Assembly (NCBI GenBank): GCA_963676725.1
Contig: OY781463.1
Span: 3,410,001-3,474,000, forward strand
DNA: 64,000 bases
DNA from: G963662905 sp963676725
GTDB lineage: Bacteria > Bacteroidota > Bacteroidia > Bacteroidales > WRLA01
Reading direction: 5' to 3'
Under the pieces are notes generated by a model, which was not told where the DNA came from, searched no databases, and saw nothing but the letters and a program-made list of their open reading frames with translations. This document shows positions 9,564 through 17,600 of this stretch, piece by piece. How positions within the stretch are numbered: position 1 is the stretch's first letter; each line of letters begins with the position of its first letter. The position numbers and the translations under genes are program-made.

Positions 9564-9805
9564 TTATTGCTTTTCGATAATCTTCAAAGGACGATCAAAT
9601 GAATAATGCAATAAAATCTTTTCAATCCAGAGTATGATGGTGCGATGGTTATGCATCCCTTCATATGCTAAAATCAAAATTAATAAAATTCCAATGAACA
9701 ACAAACAAGCTCCTACAAAATATCAATTTTCATAAGAGCCTTTTTCGATAGAGGCTTCCAATGCAAAAGAAAAAAGCCAACTAAAAAATCCAAGCCCCAA
9801 CCTTT
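9564..9805 (-). pseudogene. Decayed small membrane-protein gene (remnant)
   Basis: Reading on the minus strand, a frame running LGFFSWLFSF, then ALEASIEKGSYEN, is broken by a TGA (plus-strand 9723-9725) and continues as FVGACLLFIGILLILILAYE, then IILWIEKILLHYSFDRPLKI to a TAA at 9564. The two open parts read together as a coherent small protein with one or two membrane helices and a basic tail. There is an upstream stop and no start codon. That pattern suggests a real gene that has lost its start and gained a nonsense change. Chance is possible in a short A/T-rich stretch. Confidence 0.35.
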
Positions 9806-9809
9806 AGCG

Positions 9810-9824
9810 CGAATTTGCAATTCG
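9810..9824. repeat. Short palindrome, possible REP-like element
   Basis: CGAATT-tgc-AATTCG is a perfect 6-base inverted repeat with a 3-base loop, embedded in the context tttagcgCGAATTtgcAATTCGtgac. Hairpins of this kind recur as dispersed elements in some Bacteroidota. I find only this one copy in the window, so the repeat assignment is a guess. Confidence 0.25.
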
Positions 9825-9838
9825 TGACCCCAAACTAA

Positions 9839-9867
9839 AATGGCCGAACATAAAATATCCGGCCATT
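9839..9867 (-). terminator. Candidate terminator after TonB receptor
   Basis: AATGGCCG/CGGCCATT stem (9839-9846 with 9860-9867) and a 13-base A/T loop lies 36 bases after the receptor stop. On the minus strand it is followed by TTTAG, a short T-run, so termination may be moderate. Confidence 0.55.
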
Positions 9868-9902
9868 AATTAATTTTCTGAAAAGCGAGAATTATTCACC
9901 TA

Positions 9903-12302
9903 TTAAAACATATTCCCGAATTTAACACCAAAAACGACAGTAAAGGGTTTGCCCGGACCATAGATATATCCCGCATCACGGTTTATACCGAGGTCAAAAT
10001 CATCCTGATAGCTATTAAGGATATTCTGCGCGCCCGCATAAAGTTGCATTTTTGTTCCACAGCTTAGAGGCATGGTATAGCTTATTTTTGAGTTGATGTC
10101 GAAAAAGGAACCAGTGTACACTAACTCTTCTTTTTCCAAAACCGAACCATCGGGACGTTCTCCTCCCGGGAAATGAGGCACATACATTGGTCCCGTATAC
10201 ACTCCTGATAATGAAAATGCAATAGCTTTTGTTATATCAAATGATGAAGAGAAATAGCCATAAGCTTCAGGTGTTCTTAAAATATGCAAGGACACACTAG
10301 TTTCTTCATCGCCCCAATCCTGCGGTTTTTCATATTCCGATTTTTGCAAAGTAAAACCCGCCTGAAAATTCATTTTCCCATTCGACGGGGCAATACGTGC
10401 TTCGAGGTTTAGACCATAAACTTTTGCGCCATCTTCAGCATTAACAATCGTGGCAGTCATTATTTTGGTTTTATCATCAAAACTATATTCATGGGCAAAA
10501 GGATTATCGAGTTTTGTATAGAAGCCTTCGGCCAGCACATAAAATTGCCAAGCCCCATGATCTTCTGTAAAATCGAAACCTCCTGTAAAGCTATTGCTGG
10601 ATTCCGGGCTCAGATTATCGCCAAGCACATGAATAATCCGACGCGCTGCTGATGATTCTATATGCAAGTCCTCATCAAAAATCTGAGGAACACGGAAACC
10701 ATGGGCATAGGAAAAACGCCCTTGCAGATGATCGGTAATATTTACCAAAACACTAGCACGTGGGCTAAGCGAATTATAGTCTTTCTCAATTTCTTCCCCA
10801 GATTTATTATTTTTTACTGTAGACATATCATAACGCAATCCCGCAAGAAGCTTAATAACATCTGATTTCCACTCGTATTGAGCAAAAGCACCAAGGCCAT
10901 AAACCTGCTGATCGGTAATCAGGCGATTGGGGAGATGCTGCTGCTCATCATAATCATAATAGCCTTTTTTTGTGTCGTTAAGATCGTCATAAGAATATTC
11001 GACACCTCCGGTAATTGTACCCGGGGCGGCTAGCACATCAGCAAAATGATGCGTAAGCTGCGCTCCTGAAATAAATGTAAGCCCTTCAGTATAACCATAG
11101 GCCGAGGGATCTTTTTCCGCGCCATAATAACTATCCCGTTCCACTTTTTGGCCGCTTGAATAAACACTGAACTCAGTAGCAAGATCTGCCGAGAATGTTT
11201 CAAAGCTTAAACCACCCATAAGATTTTTTTGGTCAATCATCTCACAGATATCCGCTTCATGAGGCAGCATATCAAAAAGGTTTCCACCCCTGCGTGAATC
11301 GCTAATAGCATTCAGGTCAAGGTTGATCCTGCTTCGTTTGCCCGGTTTGTAAAAGGCTTTGGTTCCCATGGTGCGGCTGCTAATTTTTGTAATTTCAGAA
11401 AAACCATCGCCATTTTCATCCAATGGTTGGCGTTCGCGCATCACAGCATATAAAAAAATACCGCTACTATAATCATTGCTTACCAGAGACGTACTTGCAT
11501 TCACCGACAAATCAGGTTTTTCAGCATTTGTATAGCCTAAGTTTGAGCCAATTAGCCAGCTATTGTTCACCGGATCTTTTGTGATAATATTCACAGTTCC
11601 ACCAATAGCATTGGAGCCATAGAGAGCGGAGCCTCCTCCCCTGATTACCTCAACGCGTTGAATCATTGAAGGAGGGATTGCATCGATACCATAAACGCCG
11701 TTGAGTGCCGAAAACACCGGGCGGCCATTAATTAGAAATTGAGAATAAGCACCTTCAAGTCCATTCATCCTCAGTTGACTAAAACCGCAATTTTGGCAAT
11801 TATTCTCCATGCGAAGACCTGGCGTAAAATTCAGGCCATCGCCCAAAGTTGTAGCTTGCACCTCATCAAATAATTTTGGACTGATTGAATTCACAACAAC
11901 GGGGGCATCTTTACGACTTTGTTCATATCTGGATGCAGACACAACCACACCTTCTGCCTGAATTACATCGGGCAATAGTTCAAAATTCACCTCGATTGTT
12001 TGACCTTTTCGGATCGTTACAGATTTTTCCTGAGCCTTATAGCCCACAGCCCTAGCTTTTAGGGTAAACTGACCTTCAGGCAGATTGATCAGGTAGTAAT
12101 GACCTGTAGCATCGGCGGATGTCCCTTTATCCGTGCCAACGACAATAATTGTTGCAAAAGGAATATGATCACCATCAGAGGTAATATGCCCAAAAACATT
12201 TGCATCGGTAGGCACAATAAATTCCTCGGGTATATATGCTTCTTGGGCAAATGATGCCAAAGAAATGCATAACAATAGTATAATAATTTTAATGTTATTC
12301 AT
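9903..12302 (-). CDS. TonB-dependent receptor with CQNC motif, probable metal or metal-complex uptake
   Basis: 799 residues. Signal peptide about 1-19, a CarboxypepD_reg-like domain (about 37-115) and a plug containing NNCQNCGFSQLRMNGLEGAY and GGGSALYGSNAIGGTVNIIT, then the barrel ending FTVVFGVKFGNMF. The paired cysteines plus the R-x-N-G-L-x-G-x-Y-S-Q block mark a recurrent Bacteroidota receptor group that differs from SusC proteins. It follows a His-rich membrane protein by 94 bases, and a Fur-like site lies before that gene. Together these suggest uptake of a metal or chelate; the ligand is inferred, not shown. Confidence 0.88.
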   Translation of the reverse strand: MNNIKIIILLLCISLASFAQEAYIPEEFIVPTDANVFGHITSDGDHIPFATIIVVGTDKGTSADATGHYYLINLPEGQFTLKARAVGYKAQEKSVTIRKGQTIEVNFELLPDVIQAEGVVVSASRYEQSRKDAPVVVNSISPKLFDEVQATTLGDGLNFTPGLRMENNCQNCGFSQLRMNGLEGAYSQFLINGRPVFSALNGVYGIDAIPPSMIQRVEVIRGGGSALYGSNAIGGTVNIITKDPVNNSWLIGSNLGYTNAEKPDLSVNASTSLVSNDYSSGIFLYAVMRERQPLDENGDGFSEITKISSRTMGTKAFYKPGKRSRINLDLNAISDSRRGGNLFDMLPHEADICEMIDQKNLMGGLSFETFSADLATEFSVYSSGQKVERDSYYGAEKDPSAYGYTEGLTFISGAQLTHHFADVLAAPGTITGGVEYSYDDLNDTKKGYYDYDEQQHLPNRLITDQQVYGLGAFAQYEWKSDVIKLLAGLRYDMSTVKNNKSGEEIEKDYNSLSPRASVLVNITDHLQGRFSYAHGFRVPQIFDEDLHIESSAARRIIHVLGDNLSPESSNSFTGGFDFTEDHGAWQFYVLAEGFYTKLDNPFAHEYSFDDKTKIMTATIVNAEDGAKVYGLNLEARIAPSNGKMNFQAGFTLQKSEYEKPQDWGDEETSVSLHILRTPEAYGYFSSSFDITKAIAFSLSGVYTGPMYVPHFPGGERPDGSVLEKEELVYTGSFFDINSKISYTMPLSCGTKMQLYAGAQNILNSYQDDFDLGINRDAGYIYGPGKPFTVVFGVKFGNMF

Positions 12303-12396
12303 TTAACACATTGATTTTAAGTAAAAAACAGTAATAATAGCTTTTAAGCCCTTATTCAAAAAACAAAAGCCCAGAGTAAGTTAAGGTGTTTAAAAA

Positions 12397-12774
12397 TCAA
12401 TGGAAGGAAGGGGGGCCACGCGCCGGAACATAGCAATAATAACCTGAAAATGCTTTTGGAATGATTTCAGGGGTAAAATGCCGAACACTACCATGAAGCG
12501 CAATTGAAAGAACAAATAGTGCAAAAAACACTAGGGTTTGCGGGTGAACCACTTGCGCATAAAACAAAAATTCATTTTCATTATGCTTATGCTTTTCCAC
12601 CGGGATATCACCCATTGGGGTTTTAACATGGTTCACAGAATAGGGGTGCGCATGGCAAATAATCTGCCCGTTGGGCAATCGGTGGTAGTGCCAGTTTAAT
12701 GATGCATTTAAAAACACCCACAAAACTGCGGGCAAAAGCATCAATGGAAACAATATTTGAAACAGTTTCTTCAC
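12397..12774 (-). CDS. Small His-rich membrane protein linked to TonB receptor
   Basis: 125 residues. Hydrophobic helix about 7-25, then a periplasm-type loop dense in histidine (NWHYHRLPNGQIICHAHPY, and VEKHKHNENEF), a second helix about 78-95, and a C-terminal tail YYCYVPARGPPSFH. Histidines in H-x-H spacing could bind zinc or copper. Short proteins ending in an R-G-P-P-type tail are seen beside metal-related receptors in Bacteroidota; I recall this as a pattern and cannot name a characterised member. Probable operon with the receptor 94 bases downstream, under the promoter at 12792-12799. Confidence 0.65.
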   Translation of the reverse strand: MKKLFQILFPLMLLPAVLWVFLNASLNWHYHRLPNGQIICHAHPYSVNHVKTPMGDIPVEKHKHNENEFLFYAQVVHPQTLVFFALFVLSIALHGSVRHFTPEIIPKAFSGYYCYVPARGPPSFH

Positions 12775-12791
12775 AAGATTATTTGCAGCAG

Positions 12792-12799
12792 CAAAAATA
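12792..12799 (-). promoter_or_regulatory. -7 promoter element for the His-rich protein/TonB operon
   Basis: On the minus strand TATTTTTG matches TAnnTTTG, 17 bases before the ATG at 12774. A TTTTG lies a little upstream as a possible -33. Confidence 0.5.
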
Positions 12800-12830
12800 A
12801 GGCAAACTTTCAGACAAAATCAGCCTTTCA

Positions 12831-12865
12831 TTCTAAATAAGCGATCATCTGTTCTAAATTAGGAC
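12831..12865. promoter_or_regulatory. Candidate Fur-family operator (two TTCTAAAT sites)
   Basis: TTCTAAAT occurs at 12831 and again at 12852, exactly 21 bases apart (two helical turns). The second lies in an imperfect palindrome GTTCTAAATTAGGAC (12851-12865). The TTCTAAAT/ATTTAGAA core is like boxes bound by Fur-family metal regulators. The site is 33-67 bases upstream of the -7 element for the His-rich protein and TonB receptor. Confidence 0.45.
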
Positions 12866-13003
12866 AAACAAAAATCATTGTGTTCAAGCAAGGAAAAACG
12901 AATAAACCTATTGTAAAATGAGGGGAAAGAAATCAAATTGGTGCATTTCCCTCGTCTATGGAAATAAAAATAACACAAAAGCTCAGCAAAGTGTAATAAT
13001 AGC

Positions 13004-13011
13004 TATATTTG
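13004..13011 (+). promoter_or_regulatory. -7 promoter element for glycosyltransferase gene
   Basis: TATATTTG is an exact TAnnTTTG match 19 bases before the ATG at 13031, which would give a short leader. Confidence 0.5.
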
Positions 13012-13030
13012 CCCGCTGAAAAACAATATC

Positions 13031-13750
13031 ATGAGCAAAAAGTTATCCATTATTATTCCGGCTTATAACGAAGAACGATCCATTCATCTTATTCTCGACC
13101 GTATTCAAAAAGTCGAATTAATTGGTGGGCTTGAGAAGAGCATTATTATTGTAAATGATTGTTCTACAGATAATACCGAAGACGTTTTAAACTCCTATAT
13201 TCAATCGAATCCCAATATAGAAATCAAATTGTTCAGCCAGCCGATAAATATGGGCAAAGGCGCGGCTATTCATCGCGGCATCAGGGAAGCCGATGGCGAG
13301 CTTATTGTTATTCAGGATGCTGATTTAGAATATGACCCTCAAGAATTTAATGTATTATTGAAGCCATTTATTGATGAGGTAGCCGATGTTGTTTATGGTT
13401 CCCGCTTCATGGGCGGAGCTCCTCATAGGATTTTATTCTTCTGGCATTCCATTGGCAATAAGTTCCTCACATTCTTATCCAATATGTTTTCGAACCTGAA
13501 CCTAACAGATATGGAAACCTGCTATAAGATGTTCCGTTCAGATATTATTAAAAACATAAAGCTACAAGAAAACCGCTTTGGTTTTGAACCGGAAGTAACA
13601 GCCAAAATTGCCCGTCTGCATAACATCAGAATATACGAAGTAGGCATTTCTTATTATGGGCGCACTTATCAGGATGGGAAAAAAATTGGCTGGAAAGATG
13701 GACTGAGGGCAATTTATTGCATCCTTAAATACAATCTCTTCTCAAGATAA
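13031..13750 (+). CDS. Glycosyltransferase family 2 (DPM1/DPG synthase-like)
   Basis: 239 residues. GT-A fold motifs are clear: LSIIIPAYNEERSI at the start, IIVNDCSTDNT (nucleotide-binding Asp), GKGAAIHRGIREADG, the metal-binding VIQDADLEYDP, and GSRFMGG. TDMETCYKMFR and FEPEVTAKIAR are usual in polyprenyl-phosphate sugar synthases that make dolichyl- or undecaprenyl-phosphate mannose or glucose. No transmembrane helices follow, so it is the short, soluble type. It may feed the GT-C-like membrane protein encoded convergently at 13892, but this is inference. Confidence 0.88.
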   Translation: MSKKLSIIIPAYNEERSIHLILDRIQKVELIGGLEKSIIIVNDCSTDNTEDVLNSYIQSNPNIEIKLFSQPINMGKGAAIHRGIREADGELIVIQDADLEYDPQEFNVLLKPFIDEVADVVYGSRFMGGAPHRILFFWHSIGNKFLTFLSNMFSNLNLTDMETCYKMFRSDIIKNIKLQENRFGFEPEVTAKIARLHNIRIYEVGISYYGRTYQDGKKIGWKDGLRAIYCILKYNLFSR

Positions 13751-13891
13751 TATTTCAGCCCCCACTACTAAAATTTCCTCATATACCTGAGACTGACCTC
13801 CATCATCTTGACATCTGGCTTCCAGAGCAATTACTTCATGACAGAATCAAAAAAACAAATTCCCAGTAAAACTGTTTTATAATTAGCAAGA

Positions 13892-15292
13892 CTATTTTTG
13901 CTTCTTTTCTTTAATTTGATAAATCCCTTTCTTTGCCAATGGATAATCAGGTTCATCGATTAAATCCATATAATTTTTCGGATAGGTCTGCATCCCAAAG
14001 AGAGTCCAATACGCCCTTTTTGTCATCCCATGAAAATGAATTATCCCTTTCTGCTTTTGGGAGGTTTGGAACAGGTTTAAGCCGATAAAAAACACGCATA
14101 TAAGCAAACCGGGGTATTTCGCCCAATAAGGCAACTTACGAAACTTATCAACAAATGCAGCGAGGGGAATTGCCAAAAGTGCATAAGAATCAACCAAGGG
14201 TCTTTGCCCAAAAGAACCGGCATACCACCAACACCACCACGAAAAAGTAATGTATAAAAGCAGGGGCAAAATTAGGATTATGGGGAGGCGAAATTGCTTC
14301 AGTCTTCCGTTAAGCATAAAAACACCTACTAAGGAAAGCGCCATGAGCGGGGAATAAATCAGCCAGCCATTCCTATAGCTAAACATGCCATTGATAAACT
14401 GCGGATTTAACCAAAAAAAGCCTTCATTATTATAAGAATAGTGAACCCATGATCCGAAAATATATTTCCAGTACATCAATTGAGGGGAGATTACAACAAA
14501 TGCCAAAACACAGATTAAAATCAAATGTTTGTAATAGGCAACAAAGAGACCATGAAGGTTCGCTAAAAATGTTCTCCAGTTATAAACTCCTAATAAAGGA
14601 AGAAACAGTGTAAACACAATATTTGTAGGCCTGATTAAGGTGATCATTCCTGCACTTAAACCAATAATAATGGCATTTTTCCAAGTCTTATTTTGCCACC
14701 ATTCTGTTGCAAAAAACACAAAAATGGAGACCATTGAAAAGCTATAAATATGCGACATTGTAGGCTGAACAGTTGCATAATGATATAGATTTGTTCCCAA
14801 ACCAATAATCAATAAGCTTATATTGGCCGGAGTTGGATCAAAATATTTCTTTAGCGTTTTGCTTAAAAAGATAAAACCAATGATAAAATAGAAAAAAGCA
14901 GCGCAAGTAATTCCAAAGCGATAGGGCAATGAGAAGCCATCGGCCTCAACATCTGTTGCAAGTGCATAAGCATGAGCCATTAAGAAAAAAGGCAGATCCA
15001 AAATAGCTACGCCCATAGTGTATTTAGTATATGTGTTCCGGCTTCCTTTCACCGGCAGGGCAGAATATTTTTTTTGCACCTCATCGTTTCCCCGTACAAA
15101 TTGCATTGTTATATCTCCTTCAATGATAAGAGCCGGTAAATACACATAATAGCCTTTGGCATCATGGTATATCGTTGTTTTCATTTGTTTCCAATAATGC
15201 AATTCGTGACTATAGGCAGCTGCAATTAATATTACGAGCAATAAGGCCCAATTAGCCTGAAGATATTTTAAAAAAACGCTTGATTTTGCCAT
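13892..15292 (-). CDS. Polytopic membrane protein, GT-C/ArnT-like
   Basis: 466 residues from the ATG at 15292; a TTG 39 bases earlier is in frame but less likely. About 11 hydrophobic helices. After the first helix comes a long loop with YHDAKGYYVYLPALI, in the position where GT-C fold sugar transferases carry acidic residues, and a PTNIVFTLFLPLLG segment near the middle. This resembles lipid-linked-sugar mannosyl/arabinosyltransferases of the PMT/ArnT type with low similarity. Its convergent neighbour is a polyprenyl-phosphate sugar synthase-like gene. The donor and acceptor are unknown. Confidence 0.6.
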   Translation of the reverse strand: MAKSSVFLKYLQANWALLLVILIAAAYSHELHYWKQMKTTIYHDAKGYYVYLPALIIEGDITMQFVRGNDEVQKKYSALPVKGSRNTYTKYTMGVAILDLPFFLMAHAYALATDVEADGFSLPYRFGITCAAFFYFIIGFIFLSKTLKKYFDPTPANISLLIIGLGTNLYHYATVQPTMSHIYSFSMVSIFVFFATEWWQNKTWKNAIIIGLSAGMITLIRPTNIVFTLFLPLLGVYNWRTFLANLHGLFVAYYKHLILICVLAFVVISPQLMYWKYIFGSWVHYSYNNEGFFWLNPQFINGMFSYRNGWLIYSPLMALSLVGVFMLNGRLKQFRLPIILILPLLLYITFSWWCWWYAGSFGQRPLVDSYALLAIPLAAFVDKFRKLPYWAKYPGLLICVFFIGLNLFQTSQKQKGIIHFHGMTKRAYWTLFGMQTYPKNYMDLIDEPDYPLAKKGIYQIKEKKQK

Positions 15293-15404
15293 GCGAAATT
15301 GTACTATTTGATAAGTGAACAAAAATAACAAAAGAAATGGAGGTGCAATTCATTAAATAAAACAGCAGTTGATTTCTATGATACAATCTCTAAAGCATTG
15401 ATCA

Positions 15405-15443
15405 AAAAAAAGCCGTTTATCTCAATGGACAAACGGCTTTTTT
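15405..15443 (-). terminator. Intrinsic terminator after the C1 peptidase gene
   Basis: AAAAAAGCCGTTT (15405-15417) pairs with AAACGGCTTTTTT (15431-15443), loop 13 bases. On the minus strand the stem ends in a run of T just 16 bases after the stop codon of the peptidase gene. The A-run on the other side makes it usable in both directions. Confidence 0.85.
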
Positions 15444-15458
15444 ATTAGTTCAGGCAAA

Positions 15459-16673
15459 TTATTTGATGCCTAATTTTTTACGGAGTTCTTTTGGTATGGC
15501 ATTTTTATTCACCATGATACAGGTTGTTTGCAATTTCACGAAAGGCTTGGAAACATAGAAGAAGCCATCGTATTTATTACTGTTGTCTGCCCAGCTGTTT
15601 TTCACATAATAGTATGGTGTTCCATTTTGATCTTTTGCAATACCGACAAGTTGCATTCCATGATCGTCGGTTGTTTGAAAATCGTCGAAAGCTTCCTGAC
15701 GAAGTTCCTGTGTAATTTCTTTTTCTGTGCGCGGCTTGTCAAAAGAATAGAGCATTTTACTGCGGTCTTTTTCCGACATTGCTTCCCATTTCAGGCGCTC
15801 AGAATTATCCATTTCTTCCACATCAGTTTCAGGAATAATGGCAACACCATTGCGGAAAGAAAAGCCTTTATGGCTAACATCTGCAGCCCAAGCAACAGAA
15901 TAACCATTTTCGAGTGAATTATCGATTACTGCAATAAGCTCATCCAAAGGCACATTATATACTTCGCCCCATGCCCAGTTATCGGGAACTTCGAGGATAA
16001 ATTTTTCATAAAATGGATGATGTGTAAAAGAGCTCAATTCAACATAATCGTTCATATCGAGTCCGAGCATATCTGCAAATGAACGCGGAGTATATTCAAC
16101 ACCCTCATAAACAAACGTTTCCGGGTATGAGCCAAGATATGCATCCAGGATTCCGTTGAGGCCTCTATGCCATGCAGGAGTAAGTTTGCGGTTTTTATTT
16201 TTCAGGGCAGCATCCATATATCCTTCCAGAACTGCATCCATTTCACCGTGTGCATGATTATCGAGACCGTAATTCAGACCGGAATAAGCACTTTCGGGAA
16301 CGATACCATAGTTTGTCCATACATCAGTAACATCATGGCAAGCGCCACCGCCACCAAAATTCAGGCTACCATGCATACGCATATACTTCTCAGCTTTATC
16401 TGAATACGAGTTGCGTACAGTAAACATTTCGGAAAGGTCGTATTCACCTTTTCCCTCGCGCATTAATTCTGATTCAAGAAAGCCTATTGTAGAAAAGCTC
16501 CAGCAAGTACCAGACCTATTTTGGTCTTTAACAGTAGTATGCGGAATTTCTGTAATCATTTCGAAGGTATAACCTTCTTCTGCTGCTGCTTCCTCTTGTG
16601 CAAAGACTGAAGCCGATGGAATAAGCATACAGGCAATGAGAAAAATGGTCAGTTTGTTTAAAAATTTATTCAT
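15459..16673 (-). CDS. Secreted C1-family peptidase (bleomycin hydrolase/aminopeptidase C-like)
   Basis: 404 residues. Signal peptide 1-25 (ending VFAQ). Papain-like catalytic set of the C1B type: Gln51 and Cys57 in QNRSGTCWSF, His338 in TTDDHGMQLVG, Asn359 in YYVKNSWAD. The insert between Cys and His and the MQLVGIAKD segment fit bleomycin hydrolase/PepC. PepC enzymes are mostly cytosolic hexamers that trim N-terminal residues from peptides; the signal peptide here puts this one in the periplasm or outside, as in many Bacteroidota. It has its own strong promoter (16733-16763) and terminator, so it is a single-gene transcript. Confidence 0.92.
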   Translation of the reverse strand: MNKFLNKLTIFLIACMLIPSASVFAQEEAAAEEGYTFEMITEIPHTTVKDQNRSGTCWSFSTIGFLESELMREGKGEYDLSEMFTVRNSYSDKAEKYMRMHGSLNFGGGGACHDVTDVWTNYGIVPESAYSGLNYGLDNHAHGEMDAVLEGYMDAALKNKNRKLTPAWHRGLNGILDAYLGSYPETFVYEGVEYTPRSFADMLGLDMNDYVELSSFTHHPFYEKFILEVPDNWAWGEVYNVPLDELIAVIDNSLENGYSVAWAADVSHKGFSFRNGVAIIPETDVEEMDNSERLKWEAMSEKDRSKMLYSFDKPRTEKEITQELRQEAFDDFQTTDDHGMQLVGIAKDQNGTPYYYVKNSWADNSNKYDGFFYVSKPFVKLQTTCIMVNKNAIPKELRKKLGIK

Positions 16674-17072
16674 AATAAAATGTTTTAAAAAATTTATGCC
16701 CGAAGGCTAATTTTGGAGTTTGTTATTATCGGCAAATGTATAAACAGTGCCGTAGATTTCAAAATATTCCAGGAAAATTGAAATTTATTCTGCTTGAAAT
16801 ATGCATTACAGCATATTGCTGCACATCCAGATATTTTGTCGTGGCATGCACTAATACACAATTAATGATTTAAAGCAGTTGCATCTCTGATGCATATAAT
16901 CTCAAAATCAGATAAAAAAATGCTTTTTCCACTTTCTGAACATCCGAATAATAGTATTATCGGAGGACTTGTGGGACTATGAATACAAATATTTTTTTGG
17001 CGGGCGGGCATATCCCTTAAATAAATTCTAACTTTACACTTCTTTTTGCCATAAATACAAAAGCCAATAGGT
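16674..17072. other. Intergenic region between divergent peptidase and sixA genes
   Basis: About 400 bases. The left part carries the peptidase promoter (16733-16763). No gene is supported; a minus-strand ORF reaching into sixA appears random. No clear promoter for sixA is seen, though TAACTTTA at 17029-17036 is a near-match to the -7 element. Confidence 0.5.
16733..16763 (-). promoter_or_regulatory. Complete Bacteroidota-type promoter for the C1 peptidase
   Basis: On the minus strand TTTG (16763-16760), a 19-base spacer and TACATTTG (16740-16733) match the TTTG-N19-21-TAnnTTTG consensus in sequence and spacing. It is the best promoter I can find in the window, and lies 60 bases before the ATG. 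Confidence 0.75.
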
Positions 17073-17600
17073 ATGAAGACACTATACATCCTGCGTCATG
17101 CAAAATCGAGCTGGGAACACAGCGGTATTAAGGACTATGAACGCCCATTGATTAAGGAAGGAGTGCAAAGGACTAAAAAAATCGTGCAATACTTATTACG
17201 CGAAAATTGCAGCATCGACCTGATAAAATCCAGCCATGCCATTCGTGCCAGGGAAACTGCCGGCATTATTCAATATCATTTTAAAGAAAAAGTAACAGCA
17301 CCGGAGCTTTGCCATGGATTATACGAAGCCACGGTTGAAAAAATATACGATATTGTTTTTGAAACCCATAATGATATTGATAATCTGATGATCGTAGGGC
17401 ATAATCCGGGCTTCACCTATTTTGCGAACGAATTTGCCAACAATCATATTGACTGGCTTCCCACTTCCGGGTTGATTTGCATCGACTTTGACACGGATAA
17501 ATGGGAACAAATTACTATGGCAAAATCATCATTACGGTTCTATGTCACTCCGAAAACACTGAGGGACAATGGAAAAATAAAAACAAAAATGTATGACTAA
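17073..17600 (+). CDS. sixA: Histidine phosphatase (SixA-like)
   Basis: 175 residues, a compact phosphoglycerate-mutase-like fold. TLYILRHAKSSW carries the R-H catalytic motif (His9, phosphorylated in family members), and MIVGHNPGF supplies the second histidine. SixA enzymes remove phosphate from phosphohistidine proteins; small members like this may act on other phosphoesters. The gene overlaps the polyphosphate kinase start by 8 bases and is followed by ppx, so a link to polyphosphate or to phosphohistidine on Ppk is worth considering (inference). Confidence 0.85.
   Translation: MKTLYILRHAKSSWEHSGIKDYERPLIKEGVQRTKKIVQYLLRENCSIDLIKSSHAIRARETAGIIQYHFKEKVTAPELCHGLYEATVEKIYDIVFETHNDIDNLMIVGHNPGFTYFANEFANNHIDWLPTSGLICIDFDTDKWEQITMAKSSLRFYVTPKTLRDNGKIKTKMYD

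Noticed and set aside
16862..17089. Minus-strand ORF in front of sixA
   Set aside because: Overlaps the sixA start, has no domain, and the composition looks random.
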